Positions 7,724-13,703 of a stretch of 19,545 nt of DNA are shown in pieces. Position numbers and translations under genes: made by a program. Positions within the stretch are counted from its first letter, which is position 1. The number at the start of each line of letters is the position of its first letter. Under the pieces are notes generated by a model. It was not told where the DNA came from. It made no database searches and saw nothing but the letters and a program-made list of their open reading frames with translations. The DNA comes from an uncultured Oribacterium sp. (GTDB lineage: Bacteria > Bacillota > Clostridia > Lachnospirales > Lachnospiraceae), in assembly GCA_934270345.1 (NCBI GenBank), contig CAKQPT010000035.1, forward strand, positions 1 to 19,545. The letters are read 5' to 3'.

Positions 7724-7953
7724 AGGATGCTCCTTTCATCGTAGAGTGCAAAGGCAGTCGGCATAAGTAAGCGGTGGCCTGCTGTGTGTCGGCTTCGCAT
7801 CGAACCTGCAATTGCGAATGTTTTGATATAAAAATATCTTCTTCTATCATCCATATTACAGAATTAAATTCTTAATATCAATATCGCGCATCTTACGGTT
7901 TCGCCACAATTTCTTAATAAATTTCACTTCGTTTTACAGATTTTTAAGATACG
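7724..7953. other. Long AT-rich leader of the wall-protein gene
   Basis: About 230 bases separate the wall-protein start from the next terminator. The stretch includes AT-rich palindromic words (GATATAAAAATATC near 7835) that could hold the promoter. No known riboswitch motif was recognised and no gene is seen. Confidence 0.4.
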
Positions 7954-7993
7954 AAAAAAGAAGTGCCGGAGACGAATCTCCGCACTTCTTTTC
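7954..7993 (-). terminator. Terminator of the acidic membrane protein gene (possibly bidirectional)
   Basis: The stem AAGAAGTG plus CGGAGA pairs with TCTCCG plus CACTTCTT around a CGAA loop. It has a T-rich tail on both strands, longest on the minus strand (CTTCTTTTTTCG). It is 20 bases past the stop codon of the minus-strand gene. Confidence 0.85.
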
Positions 7994-8008
7994 TTAAGAA
8001 TTTCGTAA

Positions 8009-8023
8009 TGGGGTCAGACCCCA
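8009..8023. repeat. 15-bp palindrome overlapping a stop codon
   Basis: TGGGGTCAGACCCCA is a perfect palindrome apart from its central base and overlaps the last codons and the TGA of the acidic membrane protein gene (…RGV stop). A very similar word occurs as an intergenic palindrome in diverse bacterial genomes (recalled, not checked). Confidence 0.55.
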
Positions 8024-8808
8024 CGTGTGATGTCCTGCAGCAGCTCGAGGAGGCCGTCGGCGGATCTGCCATCGAAGCTTTCCGTGAGCTGCTGTCCGTC
8101 TGCAGACCAGGTGAGCTCCAGCTTACTGTCGGTGGCGTCGAGAAGATTTGGGTCCGGATCCTTATAAGGTGCCAGCTCCGCATTCTTCAGGAAGGCACTG
8201 AGCTCCTGCCAGCGCTCGTAATGGATCTTCGGACAGCGCTCCGGCTCCGTTTCTGTAGTTACTTCCGATTCGGAGTTGGCTTCTGATTCTGATTTTAATT
8301 CAGATTCTACGTCAGATTTTGTATTGGCTTCTGCTTCTACTTCCGCTCCGGACTCGGATTTCCCGCCAGGTTCTGCTTCAATCTTCTGCCGCCCGACCCT
8401 GTAGATGTACATCTCATCTCCGAGCTCGATGCGCTCACGTGTCTCCGGGTCTGTATAGGAGCAATACAGATACGGGGTCTCTGGATTCTCCTCCGTGGTC
8501 TTCATCCAGAAATCGAAACAGTCATCATGGCTCATCGCGCTCTGATGCCAGGAAAACTCCACCAGAGTCGCTGTTTCCGGAAGCGCTCGCGCGGACAGCT
8601 GCTTCGAATCCAGCGTTGACGCTGATTCTGGTTCCTGTGCGGACGCCGACTCCGGATCGCTCACTGTCTCCGTCTCACTTTCATCCGGGCTTATGTTCTC
8701 CATGAAGGGGCCGTCCATAATGCTGTTTATAACAAAATGACGGTACAGGAAGAACCCTGCCACGATCACGATCACGATTCCGCCTGCTGCAATCACCAGC
8801 TTCTTCAT
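8014..8808 (-). CDS. Unknown membrane-anchored protein with acidic low-complexity inserts
   Basis: This 264-residue protein has a single N-terminal membrane segment (residues 4-22) and should face outward. Two low-complexity blocks rich in Ser/Glu/Asp/Ala (about residues 42-68 and 150-190) break up what looks like conserved sequence: VEFSWHQSAMSHDDC near residue 83, CSYTDPETRERIE near 115, and a C-terminal block with LAPYKDPDPNLLDATDS ending in a leucine-rich helix. I do not recognise a named family. The second block is built from near-repeats of Ser and Glu/Asp codons, so it probably expanded by slippage. An AGGAGGC site seven bases upstream sets the start. It is monocistronic with its own terminator. 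No function is proposed. Confidence 0.75.
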   Translation of the reverse strand: MKKLVIAAGGIVIVIVAGFFLYRHFVINSIMDGPFMENISPDESETETVSDPESASAQEPESASTLDSKQLSARALPETATLVEFSWHQSAMSHDDCFDFWMKTTEENPETPYLYCSYTDPETRERIELGDEMYIYRVGRQKIEAEPGGKSESGAEVEAEANTKSDVESELKSESEANSESEVTTETEPERCPKIHYERWQELSAFLKNAELAPYKDPDPNLLDATDSKLELTWSADGQQLTESFDGRSADGLLELLQDITRGV

Positions 8809-8921
8809 ATACTGCCTCCTTTCGATCCGAGGAATTCATTGTGAACTTTGCAAATAAACTACACTAAAGGTAATTTAAGGCTCCCCAAACGTCCTTATCT
8901 CATCTATTCAGTAAAGCTGAA

Positions 8922-8954
8922 AAAAAGCGCAGAGCAATCAACTCTGCGCTTTCT
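8922..8954 (-). terminator. Intrinsic terminator downstream of the XRE-traX operon
   Basis: Stem AAAGCGCAGAG/CTCTGCGCTTT with a seven-base loop, followed on the minus strand by a run of Ts. It lies about 155 bases past the TraX stop codon. In the 8955-9109 interval between them no gene was recognised. Confidence 0.75.
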
Positions 8955-9109
8955 GATGCACGCTATGTGACCAGAAGCACTTCTGCTCTTGGTACTTTTA
9001 CTATAACAGGATTCCGCATTTCTCTCAACGTGGATCTCCTATGGAAAACAGGGAAAGATGGCTCTTTATAGAATCCCCGTCACTGCGACAACTTCTCCTA
9101 AGTCGATCT

Positions 9110-9943
9110 TTATCTACAGATCAATGTAGCAATGCAATAGAGCAGTCCGATATGTGCGGGATAAAAGATGTAGAAAAAGTTTTTCATACCCTTGCCACGT
9201 TTTCCATTGTAGAGAGCTATTGGAATCGCAGCCAAAGCCATAAAGCTTTGCACTTTATTTCCAGACAGATATACGATTAGCGACAGAGCAAGCAGCACGC
9301 CAATTTGAATCGTTCTGTGCTTCCGAAAAATATAGAACAACAGCCCCAGCACAACCAGAGGTGCACCACCCTCCACCGCCAGGATATTGGGCATCAGCAG
9401 CGCGATCCTGGCAAGAAGCCGGAGGACAGATCCCGGTACGTTTTCGTTGAATGATAACATCGCCATCAGATACACCGGGATGGCAGACAGGATTGGCACC
9501 ATAAAAATCACGGCTGCCTTACCGATTTTCTTTGGTGACTTCTGCCGTATACCCGCCTTCAACGTATCCCAACACAGCATATACAGACCCGTCACAAAGA
9601 AAGTGCTGAAGGCATTGTTCATCAAAATCACGTCGGGGTTCGGCAGAACGGCCTGCAATATAAATGTAAAAATGGTCATACCCCAACTGGCAAAAAGAAG
9701 CCTCTGCAGGTACCTTTTCTTGCTGTGCGTATAATAAAAACTTTCCGATGCCGCAAAGAGAAACATCGGAAAAACAAGTCTTCCGGCCATGGTAAGCCAC
9801 ATCGGTGCTCCCATCGAAACAAACATCTCATGAATGTGGTCCAAAACCATCAATACTACTGCCAGAATTTTCAGCGTCGTTGCGTCCAGAATCTGCCATT
9901 TTGGTTTGGAGGCAACGGGCATTTCCTTGGAATTCACATTCAT
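9110..9943 (-). CDS. TraX-family integral membrane protein (putative acyltransferase)
   Basis: This 277-residue protein has about eight hydrophobic segments. The N-terminal part carries the TraX-family pattern: LKILAVVLMVLDHIHEMF near residue 30, then GRLVFPMFLFAASE, then SKKRYLQRLL. TraX of F-type plasmids N-acetylates pilin, but chromosomal Firmicute members are not linked to conjugation and their substrate is unknown. The start codon overlaps the stop of the upstream regulator gene (ATGA), so the two are translationally coupled. No other conjugation genes are in the window, which argues against a pilin role here. Confidence 0.85.
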   Translation of the reverse strand: MNVNSKEMPVASKPKWQILDATTLKILAVVLMVLDHIHEMFVSMGAPMWLTMAGRLVFPMFLFAASESFYYTHSKKRYLQRLLFASWGMTIFTFILQAVLPNPDVILMNNAFSTFFVTGLYMLCWDTLKAGIRQKSPKKIGKAAVIFMVPILSAIPVYLMAMLSFNENVPGSVLRLLARIALLMPNILAVEGGAPLVVLGLLFYIFRKHRTIQIGVLLALSLIVYLSGNKVQSFMALAAIPIALYNGKRGKGMKNFFYIFYPAHIGLLYCIATLICR

Positions 9944-10350
9944 ACGTTCGTATCCTCCTTCATGTTGTTCGGTTTCTTATTTTGGGCAGGATCCACATTT
10001 TGCAGAAGTGCCTCTGGCGACAAGCCGTAGAGTTTAGCCAGCGCCAGAAGATTGGAAGTACTTGGGTCTACGGTTCCATTTTCCCATTTGGAGACTGCCT
10101 GACGGCTGACACCCAGCGCGTCGGCCACGAATTCCTGTGTCATCTTGCATTGCACGCGCCGTGCCTTCAGTTCTTCTCCCAAAGAGCGCCGGATAACTTT
10201 TTTCTCTTCGCGCACCTCGGCAGAGTTAATGTACTTCTTCAACGCCTTTACGACCAATGTAAAAAGATAGATGACTGCGGCAACAACTGCTGCTATGACC
10301 AGTACATACAGGATGATGATCAAGATTCCAATACTTTGATAAAGCTTCAT
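9940..10350 (-). CDS. Membrane-anchored XRE-family helix-turn-helix regulator
   Basis: This 136-residue protein begins with a transmembrane segment (about residues 7-34), followed by a charged linker and an XRE-type HTH domain at about residues 58-116. The HTH shows MTQEFVADALGVSRQAVSKWENG followed by LLALAKLYGLSPEALL. The order membrane segment then DNA-binding domain is unusual, since most small XRE proteins are soluble. The start is supported by AAGGAGA seven bases upstream, so the membrane segment belongs to the protein. The four-base overlap with traX suggests that the regulator controls, or senses, something connected with the TraX protein. The leader contains a small GGTGG/CCACC hairpin near 10395-10412. 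Confidence 0.88.
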   Translation of the reverse strand: MKLYQSIGILIIILYVLVIAAVVAAVIYLFTLVVKALKKYINSAEVREEKKVIRRSLGEELKARRVQCKMTQEFVADALGVSRQAVSKWENGTVDPSTSNLLALAKLYGLSPEALLQNVDPAQNKKPNNMKEDTNV

Positions 10351-10471
10351 TTTTTTCTCCTTTCTTGATTTGATGCATCCATTCTAGTGAAGAACGGTGG
10401 TTGCCTCCACCACCTATTACGCACTTATTCGTTGCTTTGCAGGTTGCACATGCTAAACATCTTAGGCCGCA

Positions 10472-10492
10472 TTCCTCTCCAGCGTCTCATGC
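10472..10492 (-). pseudogene. Relic of the 3' end of an MFS transporter gene
   Basis: Twenty-one bases are identical to 13727-13747, which encode HETLER in the C-terminal tail of the MFS transporter gene. Here the frame would read HETLERNAA and stop. No other part of the transporter is nearby. The relic sits directly next to repeat copy A, on the side where full copies have the second arm of a hairpin. Confidence 0.6.
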
Positions 10493-10493
10493 C

Positions 10494-10570
10494 CATCAGA
10501 ACCCATCTGTCGACTTCTTATACCTTTGCCAATGTCTCCGCCGGAAGTCCGTCATATCCCTCTGCAATCT
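10494..10570 (-). repeat. Intergenic repeat, copy A (hairpin half missing)
   Basis: Contains the shared core (GCCAATGTCTCCGCC then GTCCGTCA, 10528-10554) and one arm of the downstream hairpin (GAACCCATCTGTCGAC, 10499-10514). The other arm is absent and an MFS relic follows instead. The core provides the TGA stop codon of the nucleotidyltransferase gene. Confidence 0.8.
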
Positions 10571-11052
10571 GCGCCTGTCATCTCCATCGCCTTTTCGATC
10601 ATATCTGCTTTTGTGCTTCTGCCCATCAGCCGATAGTATCTGCACCACAAACGCGGCGACTGCATAGGGATGACTTCGCCATCCAGCATCAGCTGATCTG
10701 TGATCTTGTCTTTACAGAGCGAGCAATCGTAGACCTCACCCTCGCGCACGATCGCGAATCCGGCCATGACATCTACATCGATCTCATCGATGACATATTC
10801 CATGAAACACTTCGTCTTGTACATGGAATTCGGTTCGTGGTCGGATGGACACAGCGTGCCCATTTCCGACAGAATCGTTTTGACGACTTCCACATCTTCG
10901 ACAGATATCATCAAATCGATATCGTGAAACTCCGAAACGATCCCCTTAAAATAGAGCATCATCGACGCACCCAGGCACCACTCGACCTGTGCTTCATTTA
11001 ACCGATGCGCGATTCTCTTTAATAAACTGATTTTATCTTCTGTTCCTGCCAT
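10552..11052 (-). CDS. Nucleotidyltransferase-fold protein
   Basis: This 166-residue protein shows the pol-beta nucleotidyltransferase pattern: GAS at residues 28-30, HDIDLMI at 43-49 with the paired aspartates D44 and D46, and a later acidic IDVDVM (D92, D94) in the place of the third carboxylate. Length and layout resemble stand-alone transferases of the aminoglycoside/lincosamide adenylyltransferase or AbiEii/MNT type. Substrate is unknown. It is encoded alone. Its stop codon lies in repeat copy A and its first codons overlap a GNAT-tail relic, so both gene ends coincide with rearrangement junctions. AAAAGGAA about 12 bases upstream is a usable but weak ribosome binding site. Confidence 0.75.
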   Translation of the reverse strand: MAGTEDKISLLKRIAHRLNEAQVEWCLGASMMLYFKGIVSEFHDIDLMISVEDVEVVKTILSEMGTLCPSDHEPNSMYKTKCFMEYVIDEIDVDVMAGFAIVREGEVYDCSLCKDKITDQLMLDGEVIPMQSPRLWCRYYRLMGRSTKADMIEKAMEMTGADCRGI

Positions 11053-11075
11053 ATCATTACATATTCCTTTTCCCC
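11041..11075 (-). pseudogene. Relic of the 3' end of a GNAT acetyltransferase gene
   Basis: Thirty-five bases are identical to 13226-13260, the codons for GEKEYVMIWQE near the C terminus of the GNAT gene at 13201-13647. The copy joins, through the word TTCCCC, to a copy of the sequence upstream of that same GNAT gene. It therefore looks like a GNAT unit with nearly all of its coding sequence deleted. The nucleotidyltransferase start codon lies in a different frame of the relic. Confidence 0.75.
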
Positions 11076-11118
11076 AGTATCTTATGCCAATGTCTCCGCC
11101 AGCAGTCCGTCACATCCC
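11076..11118 (-). repeat. Intergenic repeat, copy B
   Basis: Core at 11086-11113 with CAGTATCTTATG on its 3' side (minus reading). The stretch matches copy E (13662-13703) with only two differences. It follows the Fic gene by about 60 bases. No hairpin is attached. Confidence 0.85.
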
Positions 11119-11175
11119 TCCGCTCCAGCGCCGCCCGCATCTAAAACTTCAGCGCGTATCACAGCTCTTCCATCT

Positions 11176-12066
11176 CTATACTCGTATCCGAAAGTAATCA
11201 AGATATGCTTTATACCGGTCCTGTGCCGTCAGGCAGGTATCCGTCAGATACCCCTTTTCGTGATCCCACTCCTGTAAACCGCGATAATAATACATCTTCA
11301 GATCATCCTCGATGATAAACGGCACGATATTATATTTCAGGCACTCTTTAAACATAATCAGGCGACCGATCCGGCCATTTCCATCCTGAAATGGGTGGAT
11401 ACGCTCGAAGCGAACATGAAAGTCCAGAATATCCTCCAGTGTTTTCGCATCTTTCGCATTGTATTCCGTCAGCAGCGACTTCATCCGATCCGACACCTCT
11501 TCCGGCAGCGCCGTCTCGCGACATCCTACTTCATTCGGCTTTTTCTTATATGCGCCGACCGCAAACCAGCTCTTTCTTGAATCGCTGGTGCCGTTTTTCA
11601 GAACCAGATGCAGTTCCTTTATCAGATTCTCCGATAAGCTACCGTTCGCACGATCAATGATGATATCGATACAGCGGAAATGATTCGCCGTCTCGACGAC
11701 ATCGTCCACGTTCAGGGCCCCCTGTTCCATACCGATCGTATTGGTCTCGAAGATATAGCGCGTCTGATCGTGCGTCAGCCGGCTTCCTTCGATGTGATTC
11801 GAATTATATGTGAGCTCGATCTGCGTCTTATGATAGATCCCACCCGGATAGCTGCTTTCCTTCTCTGCCCTCAGGATCTCCAGCAGCGTGCGCATTTCCT
11901 CCGTTCGTTTATTCGAACGCTCCGGCTTCTCCGCATCATCGGGAATATTCCAGCTTTTACCTGTCTGGAAAGCCCCCTCTACGCGCCCCTGCGCACAGTA
12001 GTTACGCACACTGCGCTCGGACAGATCCCACTTTTTCGCCGTCTCCAGAACGGAACTGTAGTGCAT
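11176..12066 (-). CDS. Fic-family protein (predicted AMPylase) with built-in inhibitory helix
   Basis: This 296-residue protein has an N-terminal winged-helix or MerR-like DNA-binding segment (residues 3-42, including SERSVRNYCAQGRVEGA) and a Fic domain. The Fic core HPFQDGNGRIGR is intact at residues 224-235, with the catalytic His224 and the ATP-phosphate loop, so transfer of AMP to a protein target is likely. A class II inhibitory motif S-x-x-x-E-G is present at residues 89-94, which would keep the enzyme self-restrained. The frame is open 17 codons further upstream, but AGGAGGTGAG five bases before 12066 marks the real start. No separate antitoxin gene is beside it, consistent with self-inhibition. 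Targets are unknown. Confidence 0.9.
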   Translation of the reverse strand: MHYSSVLETAKKWDLSERSVRNYCAQGRVEGAFQTGKSWNIPDDAEKPERSNKRTEEMRTLLEILRAEKESSYPGGIYHKTQIELTYNSNHIEGSRLTHDQTRYIFETNTIGMEQGALNVDDVVETANHFRCIDIIIDRANGSLSENLIKELHLVLKNGTSDSRKSWFAVGAYKKKPNEVGCRETALPEEVSDRMKSLLTEYNAKDAKTLEDILDFHVRFERIHPFQDGNGRIGRLIMFKECLKYNIVPFIIEDDLKMYYYRGLQEWDHEKGYLTDTCLTAQDRYKAYLDYFRIRV

Positions 12067-12112
12067 AAGCTCACCTCCTGATATCCAAAACGCCGAATGA
12101 ATGTTTGCACAT

Positions 12113-12118
12113 ATCATA
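12113..12118 (-). promoter_or_regulatory. Candidate -10 box of the Fic gene
   Basis: TATGAT on the minus strand, about 47 bases upstream of the Fic start codon. TTGTGG lies upstream with a long 20-base spacer, so the -35 part is uncertain. Confidence 0.3.
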
Positions 12119-12205
12119 ACGCAAAACCGGCAAAATTACCACAACTATTTTTGCCTGCATCAATCAATCTTGCCGAATAAGATTAGAATTTACATATAGA
12201 AAGAA

Positions 12206-12288
12206 GCCGACAGACGGATTCGTTACATCAGAACCCATCTGTCGGCTTTTTATACCTATGCCAATGTCTTTGCCGGCAGTCCGTCACA
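12206..12288 (-). repeat. Intergenic repeat, copy C, with terminator-like hairpin
   Basis: In minus-strand order: the core (12260-12288), ATAGGTATAAAAA, then a hairpin GCCGACAGA/TCTGTCGGC (12238-12246 with 12206-12214) with an inner GGGTTC/GAATCC stem and a TTCTTTCT tail. It lies 34 bases after the MGMT stop codon and probably terminates that transcript. Its stem differs from copy H by a compensated base pair. Confidence 0.85.
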
Positions 12289-12329
12289 GGATTCGTGATG
12301 TAATTCAGCAGGACGTTTGTATCAATCAA
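12228..12329 (-). pseudogene. Truncated PIN-domain toxin start (VapC-like relic)
   Basis: A frame beginning with TTG at 12329 reads LIDTNVLLNYITN, the classic first strand and catalytic Asp of a PIN-domain ribonuclease. It then runs into the intergenic repeat and stops after 33 codons in unrelated sequence. It overlaps the end of the upstream gene by eight bases, as toxin genes overlap antitoxin genes. A full PIN domain needs about 130 residues, so this is a relic cut by repeat copy C. Confidence 0.65.
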
Positions 12330-13020
12330 CAATACCGTATTTCTCATTCATCGCTTCCGCTCTTTCTGCATCATAATCAATGACCTCAGCAGAAGCTTTT
12401 CTGGATGACTCAAGCCTTGCGAAAGATTGTAAAGAATAAAGCCCATTTTTTGACTTGTCAAGTTCCGCTCTGCTCATGCCCCCAATCGCAGTGGACTTTG
12501 CAGATGGAAGATGCAGGTTCAAAGGCGAATCACCATGCTCCAGTTCCAGCAGTTTGATCTTTTTATCGATTCCGCCGGCGTACCCCGTCAGGCTGCCATC
12601 TGCGCCCACGACCCGATGACATGGAATGATGATTGCGATGGGATTATGCCCGACCGCTCCGCCGACGGCCTGCGCCGACATCCTGGAAATCCCTCGCTTC
12701 TCAGCTATTTTCCGTGCGATCTCACCGTAGCTTATCGTTTCCCCATATGGAATCTCCAGAAGTATATCCCATACCGTCATCTGGAACGCCGATCCATTCG
12801 GATGTAAAGGTGGCAGAAAATCCGGTTTTTGCCCACCGAAGTACAGATCCAGCCAGCGCTTTCCCACCGACAGAATCTCCGTCTCCTGCTCCAAGCATCC
12901 AGCAGGCAGCCGATCGGCATAGTATTTTGCACACTCGAACCATAAGCCGTTCAGTCCGAGCTTATCTGCCGCCATCAGTATACGCCCCAGCGGTGAATCA
13001 TAGTATTGAATCGACGTCAT
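12322..13020 (-). CDS. ogt: Methylated-DNA--protein-cysteine methyltransferase with an antitoxin-like C-terminal tail
   Basis: This 232-residue protein removes O6-alkyl groups from guanine in DNA by transferring them to its own cysteine. The active site PCHRV is at residues 133-137 (Cys134), preceded by the helix-turn-helix stretch (YGEIARKIA, MSAQAVGGAVG) and followed by GYAGG at 146-150. The normal family fold ends near residue 165. About 65 extra residues follow, ending DYDAERAEAMNEKYGIVD, which resembles the end of a small antitoxin paired with PIN toxins. A PIN-toxin start follows in overlap. The gene therefore appears to be a fusion of MGMT with the 3' part of an antitoxin gene. Starting at 13020 fits the MGMT N terminus; AGGTAG about 10 bases upstream is a moderate ribosome binding site. 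Confidence 0.88.
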   Translation of the reverse strand: MTSIQYYDSPLGRILMAADKLGLNGLWFECAKYYADRLPAGCLEQETEILSVGKRWLDLYFGGQKPDFLPPLHPNGSAFQMTVWDILLEIPYGETISYGEIARKIAEKRGISRMSAQAVGGAVGHNPIAIIIPCHRVVGADGSLTGYAGGIDKKIKLLELEHGDSPLNLHLPSAKSTAIGGMSRAELDKSKNGLYSLQSFARLESSRKASAEVIDYDAERAEAMNEKYGIVD

Positions 13021-13044
13021 TTTAATTGCTACCTCATATGTTAT

Positions 13045-13170
13045 GCCAATGTCTCCGCCAGCAGTCTGTCACAAGGCTGCATAATCTGCAATCCATATAC
13101 AAACTGGAAGTTGTGCGTTTCTACAGGTGGAATACGAATGGCACCGCAGCGATAACTTCCGATTTTTCGA
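13045..13170 (-). repeat. Intergenic repeat, copy D (long 5' part, no hairpin)
   Basis: Core at 13045-13073, preceded in minus reading by the extended part shared with copy H: GTTATCGCTGCGGTGCC, GTAGAAACGCACAACTT and GTATATGGATTGCAG. Relative to copy H it lacks a few bases within the small GCGGTGC stem. It lies between the GNAT and MGMT genes, and its 3' side runs into the MGMT leader instead of a hairpin. Confidence 0.85.
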
Positions 13171-13200
13171 TACCTTACCATTCTGTTGTCCTCATGCTTT

Positions 13201-13647
13201 TTATCGTACCGGCGTATTTTGTAAGTGTTCCTGCCATATCATTACATATTCCTTTTCCCCTGTAGCTTCATCTACACCCTCAGACAGGATTTCAAAACCT
13301 TCCCGCAGATAAAAACGAATCGCACGCGTATTCTTCTGATAGACTTTCAGCTGCAACGTCGTTCGAATCCCCTTTATATGATTCAGCAGACGGGCACCTA
13401 TACCGCAGCACTGGCATTCCGAAGAGACGAAAAGCCCTTCGATATAGTCACCACTAAGGCCGGCAAAGCCCTGAATGCTGTTGTCATTTTCATAGACATA
13501 TACCTCCGCCTGTGGCAGCATCGCCTTCACCATATCGAAGTTCTGCCTCCAGTAGTCCGCCGGTATAAAAGCGTGCGCTTTCCGATTGCACTCTAGCCAG
13601 ATCTCCGCGACGCGATCGATATCTCGTTTCTGTAAAACTCTAATCAT
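13201..13647 (-). CDS. GNAT-family N-acetyltransferase (YjaB-like)
   Basis: This 148-residue cytoplasmic enzyme should transfer acetyl from acetyl-CoA to an amine. The pyrophosphate-binding loop is visible as QCCGIG at residues 79-84 after the beta strand IEGLFVS, and NTRAIRFYLREGFE at 106-119 is the usual C-terminal GNAT segment. Length and pattern resemble E. coli YjaB. Substrate is unknown. The ORF lies between repeat copies E and D. Its upstream region and its last codons are both copied at 11041-11118, without the body of the gene. The ribosome binding site is weak; GGGGAACG about 10 bases upstream is the best candidate. Confidence 0.85.
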   Translation of the reverse strand: MIRVLQKRDIDRVAEIWLECNRKAHAFIPADYWRQNFDMVKAMLPQAEVYVYENDNSIQGFAGLSGDYIEGLFVSSECQCCGIGARLLNHIKGIRTTLQLKVYQKNTRAIRFYLREGFEILSEGVDEATGEKEYVMIWQEHLQNTPVR

Positions 13648-13655
13648 GCGTATCG

Positions 13656-13703
13656 TTCCCCAGTATCTTATGTCAATGTCTCCGCCAGTAGTCCGTCACA
13701 TCC
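13656..13703 (-). repeat. Intergenic repeat, copy E
   Basis: Core (13672-13703, with GTCAATG in place of GCCAATG) followed in minus reading by CATAAGATACTGGGGAA, as in copy B. The TGA of its TGTGACGG word is the stop codon of the MFS gene, exactly as copy A supplies the stop of the nucleotidyltransferase gene. Confidence 0.85.

Noticed and set aside
7733..7850. Cyclic-di-GMP riboswitch in the leader of the wall-binding protein
   Set aside because: The leader is long, but the conserved GEMM words and paired stems are not found.
9041..9280. Plus-strand open frame of 79 codons near the TraX gene end
   Set aside because: It mostly overlaps the TraX gene in antisense and shows no ribosome binding site or family resemblance.
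13032..13043. Word TAACATATGAGG shared between the MGMT leader and the toxin/GNAT junction at 17532-17543
   Set aside because: A 12-base match is expected by chance in a 20-kb window, and the surrounding sequence does not match.
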